A stretch of DNA of 19,570 bases from Glomus cerebriforme (lineage: Eukaryota; Glomeromycota; Glomeromycetes; Glomerales; Glomeraceae), in assembly GCA_003550305.1 (NCBI GenBank), contig QKYT01000483.1:63401-82970 (forward strand), given 5' to 3'. This document shows, piece after piece, positions 1 through 8,345 of the stretch (position 1 is the first letter of the stretch; each line of letters opens with the position of its first letter). Position numbers and translations under genes: made by a program. The notes under the pieces were generated by a model that did no database searches, was not told the DNA's origin, and was given only the letters and a program-made list of their open reading frames with translations.

Positions 1-11
1 AAAGATACCAT

Positions 12-527
12 TTGTTAGTAAAAAATTTATACGAGTTGAGAATAACTGTAAAATATGGAAACTTGAAACCTGCTTTTCCTAAAAAGAAGACAATCAAGAT
101 ATTATTGGATTTAACGGAACAAACTAATAAAGAAACAATTTTATTAACTGAAAATGGGGAATCAAAATATACAAAGCAGAAAAAAAGAAGGTGCAGTGGT
201 GATATTAGACGTAAAGGCAAAAGAATCTAAGATAACACAAATATACAATCTGTGGGATAATGAGAAAGCAGCAACAAAATTACATGAATGGAATGACCAA
301 AAAATTGATAAAGACTGAAGAAATCATTGAAAATGAAATTTCAAAGAGAAGGAATAGGGAGAAAGCTAGAAACTGAAATACACAAGAAAAAAAAATGAAA
401 GAACAATTCGAGGAAAAGTATATAAATGAAGAAGTTCCAGGACAATCGGAGATTACTTATGAAGTGTGGAAAAAAGTGAGAATTATTGAGGAACCGGAAA
501 AGGGGAACAGTATACCCAACAAATAAA
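12..527 (+). pseudogene. frame-broken coding remnant, family not recognised
   Basis: Three lysine- and glutamate-rich open stretches in different frames follow one another on the + strand. The first (12-230) begins MLVKNLYELRITVKYG. A second, in another frame from about 190 to 318, reads EGAVVILDVKAKESKITQIY and ends KLHEWNDQKIDKD before a stop. A third (396-527) starts MKEQFEEKYINEEVPG and ends NSIPNK. The purine-rich + strand and protein-like composition contrast with the flanking A/T runs, which suggests one older gene broken by at least two frameshifts, perhaps entering from beyond the left edge. No domain is recognised. It could also be the edge of a transposon-encoded protein. The reading as a single broken gene is inference. 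Confidence 0.3.
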
Positions 528-949
528 ATGTGGGAATAATTGAAGTTAAAAAGTTATATCATGTTAATTAAAACATATGAAAAACAAAGATGTATAAGAT
601 AGAAATAGGAAGAAATAATGATGAAACAAATAAGAAAATGGAAAGAAGTATTAACAAAATTTTATGAATGGAGAGTATTAAACAATGTTGGAGATTGCTA
701 GTAGAATAAGATAAAACAATAAACAATATTTAAATAACAGATAACAATTAGTAAAATTAATTTAGATTTATTAAGATAGCATAGATTAGAAACATTTAAT
801 TAAACTGAAAATTTTTATTTTTAATTTTTAAATAATTGCAAAAAAAAAAAAGTTATTTACTGTATTTAGAAAAAAAATAATAAAATAAACTTTTATAATT
901 AAAATTTTTTTATTTACTAAAAATTTTTAATATAAATCAATTAATTTCT

Positions 950-1366
950 TCTCCTCAATTCCGGAAAAACTTTTGGTTTCAATTATCCACTCTTCAAATT
1001 CAAATTTATCTCGTAATGGTACATGTGGTAAATTTCATAAAATTTGTGATAATCAATCCCATACTGTAACAATTACTAAAATAAACGACAGTAGCGAAAT
1101 TCTTTGGTGAATATAGCTCTAATAAAGATAGTTTATATTTATTCTCTTTTAACAGTAATATTACTGTAGATTTTATCTTAGAAAATTATATTTTAAGTCA
1201 TGTAAGGGATGAAAACTTAATTTTGGTCCACCATTTGGTAGCAGTAATCTTGAAATAGAGATTCTATGGTAGTAGATGTATTGAAACATCTTATGAAAAA
1301 TCAATTAGGATTGGAAGTAGATTTACTGTAGAAGATGTGAAGTATTTCAAATTATATAGGTTTTAA
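950..1366 (+). pseudogene. TLD-domain gene fragment, decayed
   Basis: The frame beginning TCGKFHKICDNQSHTVTITK (from about 1020) matches the TLD-domain core, a domain found in stress and oxidation-resistance proteins and greatly expanded, often with BTB, in Glomeromycotina. It is stopped by TGA just after SSEILW. It is followed in frame pieces by SLYLFSFNSNITVDFILENY, then, after a frameshift near 1220, by GPPFGSSNLEIEI. The usual TLD C-terminus follows as YEKSIRIGSRFTVEDVKYFK, ending at a TAA (1364-1366). The N-terminal half is missing or unrecognisable before about 985. At least one stop and two frameshifts make it a pseudogene. A second TLD fragment lies 1.4 kb away on the other strand. 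Confidence 0.75.
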
Positions 1367-2805
1367 AAATTCTAAAAATTGCATAATTTTAACAAAGTTT
1401 TTTTTTAACTATTACCTTTCATTAAATTTAATTTAATAATCACATCTCTCTCAATTTAATTTTTAAAAGTGACTGTACTTTTTTTTTGAAGAAAATAAGA
1501 ATACTACTAGTCTTGTTATATAGTGCATCTCTCAGGTGACTTGCACGTCCATATTATTATTTTATTTTTTTTAGTCAAGCTAATACATTCTCTTAAATGT
1601 AAATGTAAATATCGTGAACAATTTATGCTTGATCTTTAATCTTCATGATTAAAAATGACAATTTTATTATTATGTAGTCACAATTAAAAGTACTAAATTC
1701 TATAATCTTTGAAATTAGAAATACAGCAAAAGTGTAAAAAGTAATATAGTCAGAACTCAATGTAATTGAGTTTACTGAAAATCAATTTATTATATAAATT
1801 TTTATATAAAAATATGAACATTATTAAATATCAAATATCAACAATATAATTATTTTTTTATATCCTCCTAATATTGTAAATTTACTTTGATCAATTTACA
1901 AAAACAATAATTAAGTTCATGTGAACAACAATAATGTACTGTATGTCAGATAATAACATAAATATATTCATTTTCCGCTAGAAAAATTTGTCATGAGCTT
2001 CAAAATACAATTTAATGTTGCATATACTGTACAAATAAGTTTCTTTTGATATGATGGGACATTTAAACATATTAAATTACCAATAATTTTGCAGAATCAA
2101 TATTTATATGCTCCATGTGCGGTTATTAATTCGACACAGACTACTATTTTTCAAGTATATATCTTATATATCTGATATTTTTTTTTATTAAATGTTATAA
2201 TCATGTAGGATCATTGCACCACGTAGTGAAATTAAAATCTAATTCCAAAACTGAATACTATTCTAATACTTTGAAATCAGTTTCAGAATCTCTTGAAAGT
2301 TTGTCTTTTGATGACAATTTTCTAATACTACATGTATAATGACATTTTCTAATGCTATGTAATAATAAATAAATCATAATAAATAAATCAAATTACATGA
2401 ATTTATTTGATTTATTTGATTTATAATATATACTGTATATAAAGGCATGCTTAAAGATAAAAGAAACTCAGTTTCCAGTAAAATAAAAAAATTGTTTTTT
2501 AATAATTATACAGTCTTTTGATCCTACTCACTATGAAATTTATTGTAACTTTTAGGACATTGTTTCCAATTGCAAAAGTATTTATGTAGTGTAACGAAAA
2601 TTATTTTTCTCTAATAAATATTATTAAATCTAAACACTATGAAATTCATAAGTACAAATGTCAGTGATGCACTGTATCTTGTGATTTAATTAGAATAATT
2701 TTATTTTCTATTTATTGAGTAAAAAAAAATACCTATCGATTGAAACATAATTTCAATAAACTCGCAAAGATTCTGAATAAAACTAAATTAAAAATACATT
2801 TGAAT
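1367..2805. other. A/T-rich intergenic stretch between TLD fragments
   Basis: No open frame with protein-like composition was found on either strand. The stretch holds poly-A/poly-T runs, three TACTGTA heptamers (1937, 2025, 2431) and an imperfect A/T palindrome of AAATAAATCAAAT-like units around 2362-2422. The last heptamer is followed by TATAAAGG, which could be a core promoter, but no gene start follows it. Confidence 0.5.
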
Positions 2806-3381
2806 TCAAATATTATTATAAATTTGACATTCTTCTATAACAAAAAATTTTTCATCAGTATTTCTAATTGGATTTTCATAAGATAATTTCTAACTTTGAC
2901 AAAAATTAGAATTATAGGATAGCCATATATCAAGGTCACAGCTACCAAATGATGGACCAACATTAAGTCCATTAAATATCACTACTTAAAATATAACTGT
3001 CAATTCTACCATTATTAGAAAATAAGATACTATCTTCAGTAATACTGCTGTTAAAAGAGAATATAAAACTATTTTTAGTAGAACTATATCCACTATCAGT
3101 TTTCCATTCAATTGGATTATATCCTCCGAGAATTTCTTTACGATCTTTTACTTTAACAATTGTTACTATGCAAAATTGATTATTACAAATTTTATGAAAT
3201 TTATCACGTGTAGCTCCATCACGAGATCCACGATATAATAATTTGAAGTAATATGGAAAAGTTAACTTGTCTGTAATTTCTAATCTATTAATCTATTTTG
3301 AGATTAATTGAGTATGTCTATATTAATAATTTTTGAATCAACAGTTCTTAAATTAATTTCTTTAGTTATATCAATGTAAGT
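2806..3381 (-). pseudogene. TLD-domain gene fragment, decayed
   Basis: Read on the minus strand, the order is DITKEINLRTVDSKIINID, a frameshift, then INRLEITDKLTFPYYFKLLY and RGSRDGATRDKFHKICNNQ. Next come VTIVKVKDRKEILGGYNPIE and SFIFSFNSSITEDSILF. This is a nearly full TLD domain, including the diagnostic RGSRDG, KFHKIC and GGYNPIEW motifs. A stop replaces a residue just before INRLEI, at a place where this family usually has tryptophan; TGG to TAG would be a single G-to-A change. A second break lies just before GPSFGSCDLDIW, and a TAG follows NSNFCQS. The C-terminus (YENPIRNTDEKFFVIEECQI) ends at 2806. The upstream BTB part is not seen. It resembles the + strand fragment at 950-1366 and is probably a paralogous copy. 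Confidence 0.82.
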
Positions 3382-3431
3382 GATTTATTTTTTAAATCGT
3401 TTGTACAATATATTAAACGAATACAAAAATT

Positions 3432-3970
3432 ATTTTTACGTTCACACGATCTTGAAAGATGTATAAAAATTTACGTTTCAAAATAGTACAATTTTCCACA
3501 ACACGTACGTAATGTTTTAGGGATTTTCAAAAACATTTTTTTATTTATTAATCTGATTCACTAAATCTTTTAAGACTGTTTTACCAGCATTACATAAAAT
3601 TTTACTTTCGTGTATACTTTTTTTCAAATATTCATCACTAAATTATTATCACAAATTATTTACAAAAAAAAAAAAAAAAAANATTTTTACGTTCACATGA
3701 TCTTGAAAGATGTATAAAAATTTACATTTTAAAATAGTACAATTTTCACAACACGTACATAATGTACAGTTTAGGGATTTTCGGAAAACGAAGAGACCGA
3801 AATACAGAAACATATTTTTATTTTATTTATCTGATTCATTAAATCTTTTAAGAATGTTTTTACCAGCATTACATCAATTTTACTTTCGTGTATACTGTGT
3901 ATACTTTTTTTTTCAAATATTCATCACTAAATTATTATCACAAATTATTTACAAAAAAAAAAAAAAATTA
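3432..3970. repeat. ~250-bp imperfect tandem duplication with assembly ambiguity
   Basis: Two copies lie head to tail: 3432-3682 and 3683-3970. Both begin ATTTTTACGTTCACAYGATC and end in ACAAATTATTTAC followed by a poly-A run. The junction contains the only N of the window (3682) inside about 20 A residues, so the exact boundary is an assembly uncertainty. Copy 2 carries small insertions, notably around 3782-3808 and at the duplicated GTATACT near 3893. On the minus strand both copies can encode the short peptide FIHLSRSCERK, but stops and frame changes surround it. I cannot say whether this was once coding, for example an upstream exon of the adjacent TLD gene. Confidence 0.75.
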
Positions 3971-4037
3971 AAAAAAATAAAGGTTGAAAAAACAAAAATA
4001 TATAATTCATGAATAATATTAAAAAGATAATAAAAAC

Positions 4038-5083
4038 TTAATATAATGACATTCTAATAAAATGACTTGTTACAAGTTGTCTAGAATATCTTGTAGTCAC
4101 TTCGGCGAGAAATGCTATAATTGGTGCAAATGAAGAATCCATTTTTTTTTTTAAAAAAAAAAAAAAAAAAATTTTTTTTTTATAATTTTTTTTTTTTTTT
4201 TTTTTTTGGAAAAAAAATAGTTATAATAGTTATTCACTTACCGTAATAAAAGTAGATAATATTAAAACAGAATATTTAAGAATTTTATGTATTTCACGAT
4301 TATTACAATCAGTTAAAACATCATTTAAATTATTATTAGAATTTTCTGTTGATTTAGAAACACATAAATCAACAACTTCTTTTTTTACACGTTTTGTAAT
4401 AATTATAACAAAAACGAAAAAGATTATGTGTATTATTACAATTCCCCATAATAAAAATTGAAATATTTTGATTGCTCCAGGTGATCTCTTAAATTATTTT
4501 ACGAAAAAAAAAAAATAATAATAATAAATGTATTATTAAAATAACATTCATTGTATTTTTGAACAAAAAAAAATATCAATTGACTAACATGTTTTGCACC
4601 AAGAATTCCAAATATAGAAATTAATGTTACAAGAATGAAAAAAACTCCAAGGTATATAGTCATTGTGCGTGGAAGGTTATAAGATACAACTTTTGTGACA
4701 CCATTGAAAAAAAAATTATAAAACAGTTAAATAGTTCGATGCATGATAACATTTAAAGCTTTAATTTTAAAATATATATACATACCATCTGGGATACCTA
4801 GAAAGGCAATGGCTAAGAAAATATAAAGAAACTAAACAAAAAAAAAACAAAGTAATGTTAATATTAAATCTTTAAAACTTTCTCTTTTTATTGAAACGAA
4901 TTTAATTTCATACAAAACTAATGACGCTAAGAGTAATCGTGCAACATTGTATTTCAATACTATGTTCGAATTTAAGAAAATAAAAAATAAAAATAACAAC
5001 TTAATACAAAATACAAAAAATTTATTCTTTTACGTTCTTCATTAAACATAAAACACTTACCAACAGCAGGTATCAGAGCTCAT
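4038..5083 (-). CDS. four-transmembrane (tetraspan-type) protein, six exons
   Basis: Exons joined by hand on the minus strand: 5083-5061, 4959-4914, 4831-4786, 4689-4589, 4487-4238 and 4114-4038. Every intron is GT..AG (101, 82, 96, 101 and 123 nt) and every junction keeps the frame. The product is 180 aa: MSSDTCCC start with a Cys cluster at residues 6-8 and 12-13; TM1 about 16-38; TM2 about 49-67 (IYLGVFFILVTLISIFGILG); TM3 about 77-104; a hydrophilic Asn-rich loop about 105-142; TM4 about 143-160; and a short basic tail ending HFIRMSLY. Four helices with a cysteine-rich N-terminus resemble tetraspanin- or MARVEL-like fungal membrane proteins, but I recognise no exact family and see no CCG motif in a large loop. 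The last donor is ambiguous: a consensus GTAAGT at 4241 would instead end the protein at HFSPK and cut TM4 short. Its final intron holds long poly-A/poly-T runs (4141-4208). Confidence 0.72.
4141..4208. repeat. poly-T/poly-A/poly-T homopolymer block
   Basis: Runs of about 12 T, 19 A, 10 T and 22 T follow one another, broken only by short spacers. The T and A runs are mutually complementary and could fold. The block sits entirely within the last intron of the four-TM gene, so length errors here would not change the protein frame. Confidence 0.85.
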
Positions 5084-6195
5084 TATGTCTTTTGTAAATT
5101 AATTAGATAAAAAAAAATATAAAGCGAGAGGAAGGTAAAAAAAAATTGGTAAAAGATTATATAATGGCTTTATTAATAAAAAAAACAAGTTTGTGGCTTT
5201 GCAAATCTAATTATAAAGTTTCGTGGCTATGAATGAATTGGCCTTGATCATCATCATAACAGAGCATAACTTTAACGTGTCATATAAACAATTATATGAC
5301 TGATATGATAATTTTCAATCGGTTAGGGACTGGTTGAATTTCTAGAAATTTTTTACATGATTTGATAAATAAATTATGTTTTTTAAGACTTTGGAAATCT
5401 GAAAATATTCAAACGGTAAAAATCAAAATAGAAAATCGAATTTTGATTGTGTTAAATTAATTACCAAATAAATTTTAGTATTATTGCAAGTTTTCAGAAT
5501 TCTGTGTATGTTGTGATTACTGAGTGATTACTATTACAGGACAATTACAGGACAAATTGTCCGATTTTTGTCCAGTAATCGTCCTGTAATCTAATAATTT
5601 TTTTATTAGATGATTTATAGGGGGGTAGCTCAATTTTGAAAACGCAATAATTAATTTGATTTTAAAATTTTATTTATTTATCCTTGTCGATCTTACTTTC
5701 TCTCGACAATATAATTTAGATCCAATAAAAAAATATATATATCGGTATCAAGATAATTTTACAATTTAAAGTTTCCGTCTAAAAAAAAATAGGAATTCAA
5801 TTTTATGATTGTTGACAACACCATTTGCAACATATTACATGATTAATTCATTCATATTGGGTCAAAAGCAATATGTACTGTATTTAGTCAGCGATCCTGT
5901 ACGGGGCAATGTCAGCCCATATGAATTAAACACTATTTTACATCATTATTTGTTCATATGATAATATATATATATTATTTTTAATAAAATATAAAATATA
6001 AATTGTCCGAATGTAAATACGAAAAAAAAAGATTTACTCAAATAGAAAATTTAATAATTACTAAAAGATTGAATAAAAAAAGTATGAAAATGATAACTAT
6101 AATTTTCAAAAAATTTGTATAATTAAAATTTTTAAAATTACTAAAATTACTTAAATTAAATAAAATTAATTTTAGTGATAAAATATTATCTAAAG
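5084..6195. other. A/T-rich intergenic stretch
   Basis: This is the upstream region of the four-TM gene (minus strand). No convincing open frame is present; the short minus-strand frame at 6038-6226 is a low-complexity Phe/Ile/Asn shadow. The stretch contains the 58-nt hairpin at 5533-5590 and a TACTGTA heptamer at 5876. A tRNA-like start (GGGGGTAGCTCAATT near 5620) has no matching stems behind it. Confidence 0.5.
5533..5590. repeat. imperfect hairpin with internally repeated arms
   Basis: Two 23-nt arms (5533-5555 and 5568-5590) pair with only two mismatches around a 12-nt loop. The left arm is itself a doubled ATTACAGGACA-like unit, and the right arm is its inverted counterpart (TTGTCCAGTAATC, GTCCTGTAAT). 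This could be a fold-back element remnant or a structured transcript. Confidence 0.75.
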
Positions 6196-6782
6196 TTAAA
6201 TAATTATGTTGTAAATTTCTTGCCAATTATTAATTCCAAATGAAATAGCAGAATATTTAATTCCTTCATGATTAATCTCATAATCAAATTTTAAAATGAG
6301 TTCCCAATTTTCTATATTCATTCTTTCTCCAATAGAAATTAAAACCATATTTCCAAGATCTTGTAAATCTCTTAAATCAGATTCAATATATAAATCTTTA
6401 AGATCTTGTAAAGATAAAATCTTGATCTAATTCATTTGTATAAAGATATTTTAATAAATAATGAAAAATTTTATATTTTGTATTTTTAATATAAATTTAA
6501 GATTCATTTGATTCTTTCCATTTTCCATTAAACATTGTTTTAAAATATTCAGATCTAGAAACAAGAATAATTTTTGAAACATTAATATTTGAACCACAAT
6601 CAAATATAAATTCAATATCACTAAAATGTTGATTATCAAAAAAATCTATAAAATGTGGTAATAATAATTTTGGGGTTGATATAATTTGTGATTATTTTTT
6701 CTATAATTTTAATATAAACTCGAATTCTTAAATCTATTTTAGAATTAATATTTTGATTAGGAAAAATTGAAATATAAAACAT
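6196..6782 (-). pseudogene. BTB/POZ-domain gene, decayed
   Basis: On the minus strand, MFYISIFPNQNINSKIDLR opens at 6782. After a frameshift near 6660 comes the start of a BTB domain: FSDIEFIFDCGSNINVSKII, then LVSRSEYFKTMFNGKWKESN. A TAA stop (6497-6499) interrupts it, followed by IFHYLLKYLYTNELDQDFI. A second frameshift near 6410 leads into LQDLKDLYIESDLRDLQDLG and a BACK-like tail ending NWQEIYNIII at 6196. The DVxF-type start, the SEYF(K)TMF motif and the YLYT segment are typical of BTB domains, which form dimers and recruit Cullin3 ligases. BTB proteins are abundant in Rhizophagus. The N-terminal piece may be the end of a MATH-like domain, but this is unproven. With two frameshifts and one stop, I call it a pseudogene. 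Confidence 0.75.
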
Positions 6783-7069
6783 TAAATAGCGAAGGAATCA
6801 TAATAAAAATTTATATGATAGCTGATCCCTAATTTTATTGGTCAATCGAATAAAGCGGATTAAAAAATGATTGTGTTTGGATCACCTGACCAAATATTTT
6901 TTTCACGCTGTTTTTTTAAGAGCCTTTTATTTTTTAAAATGAGTAGAATTGAGGAAAATATAAATTAAAAAAAAAGGAGGATAAGAATATATATATATTT
7001 GTGAATAAGATATGTAATTTTCTGATTTTCATTTTCAATCTCAATAATCATGGTCAATTATTATAGTGT
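6783..7069. other. A/T-rich spacer, nothing recognised
   Basis: It lies between the BTB remnant and the hAT-like element. No open frame, RNA gene or repeat was recognised. Confidence 0.4.
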
Positions 7070-7077
7070 ATCCAAAA

Positions 7078-7700
7078 TAGAGGCCTGCATTTGGCCAAAT
7101 TTTGAAGCCCGTGTCCGGCCCGGAATTTATATATATATGTGTTTTTCAGCCCGGACCGGACCGGCCCAACGCGTTTTGTTAATTCTGCCCAGAATTTAAA
7201 TTTAATAAAAAATGTTTTTATCAGTTTATATATAAATTTTTATTGATTTTATTATATATGCATGATAATATCGAAGTCAGGAAATCAAATTGATGCGCAT
7301 TATAATTCATAACGCGAGGCGCAGCATTTTATAATCCCAACTCAAAATTTTATTATTCTCTTTTAATGAATAACATAAATCTTTATTAATTATGAAAAAA
7401 TCAATTTAAATTCTATAGTTTAAATATTTAAATAAAATAAAACTTATTTAATTATTTTATTTGCCAAAGTATAATTTCTGTCTAGTCTAATTTCGGCTAG
7501 AATTAGTTGGAAATTTCTGCCAGAATTAAAAAACTATGAAAATCCGGGTTTAAATTTTGAACCCGGATTCGGCCCGGAAAATTTATGAAATTAAGATTCT
7601 GGCCCGGACCCGGCCCGGTGGATTTAAAATTAATATTTGCCGCCCGGACCCGGATCCGGACCGGGTTTTGGACCTAATTCTGGCCCGTTGCAGGTCTCTA
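7078..7700. mobile_element. non-autonomous hAT-like element (MITE), 623 bp
   Basis: The ends are TAGAGGCCTGCA (7078-7089) and, inverted, TAGAGACCTGCA (complement of 7689-7700), matching at 11 of 12 positions. Similarity continues inwards with GGCCA.AATT on both sides. The element is flanked by a perfect 8-bp direct repeat, ATCCAAAA, at 7070-7077 and 7701-7708. An 8-bp target duplication and TAGAG/CAGAG ends are hallmarks of the hAT transposase superfamily. The arms (about 7110-7170 and 7545-7690) are full of CCGG and CCCGG motifs, as expected of subterminal transposase-binding repeats. The centre is A/T-rich and encodes nothing, so mobility would need transposase from elsewhere. The short + frame at 7557-7739 reads through these repeats and is not a gene. 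Confidence 0.85.
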
Positions 7701-7708
7701 ATCCAAAA

Positions 7709-8270
7709 TCCAAATTGGTTTGTCATGGTGGTCTATTAATAAATCTTTTCATCAACTCTAAGATCATATGGTAGATGGACCATTTTTATCACTTGCCGGT
7801 TATTTACATGAAACGATAAAAGAGTAATTATTGTTAAAAAATTTTAATATACAAATTTTATAAACACCTTTCCTATTAACTAAAATATTTGAATACTATT
7901 TTTATTCTTACTATATGCTAAAGTGCAGAAAAATTAGGAAGTAAATTTTGGATGGATTTAAGTGTTTGTTTTTTAATATTTTAATTCTTTTTAGAATGAT
8001 TAATGTGATAAGTCCACCATTAATGAATTTAATTATATGGCAATCTGATTAGAAGAGAAATAGTAATAAATTTATTTACAATATTATTCATAATATAAGA
8101 AAGATACATGGTAAATGGAATATAATAATAAATTATAAAGTAAGTACATTCAAAACCATCTAATAACGATCTAATTGTTTTATCCAACTTCAAACAATCA
8201 GGAGATAAATTTAATAATAATAATCCTCTGTAAAGAATTAAAGAATTTAACAAACAACTAAGTAAATAAC
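7709..8270. other. A/T-rich spacer, nothing convincing
   Basis: It lies between the hAT-like element and the 3' end of the left F-box gene. A 74-codon minus-strand frame (8029-8253) is Leu/Ile/Tyr-rich and could be either chance or an eroded paralogue tail. I see no motif that decides. Confidence 0.4.
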
Positions 8271-8276
8271 TTTATT
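8271..8276 (-). terminator. AATAAA polyadenylation signal
   Basis: AATAAA on the minus strand lies 69 nt past the stop codon of the left F-box gene, a normal distance for a eukaryotic poly(A) signal. In such A/T-rich DNA a chance match is possible. Confidence 0.4.
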
Positions 8277-8345
8277 ATACATACTTTAATTATATAAATA
8301 ATAAATTGAATATATAAATAAATAAATTAAAAAAAAAATAATTAA

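Noticed and set aside
2341..2440. AAATAAATCA/TGATTTATTT palindrome
   Set aside because: Imperfect and made only of simple A/T-rich microsatellite units; expected in such composition.
3710..4012. 100-codon + strand frame
   Set aside because: It lies within the second copy of a tandem duplication and ends in poly-Lys from a homopolymer. No motif.
5618..5660. tRNA-like start GGGGGTAGCTCAATT
   Set aside because: No anticodon stem, T-loop or closing acceptor strand follows.
6451..6639. 62-codon minus-strand frame
   Set aside because: It is a shifted reading of the BTB remnant. The neighbouring frame gives the BTB motif FIFDCGSNINVSKIILVSRS.
7557..7739. 60-codon + strand frame rich in Arg/Pro/Asp
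   Set aside because: Composition is produced by the CCCGGACC repeats of the hAT-like element, and the frame runs across the element's end.
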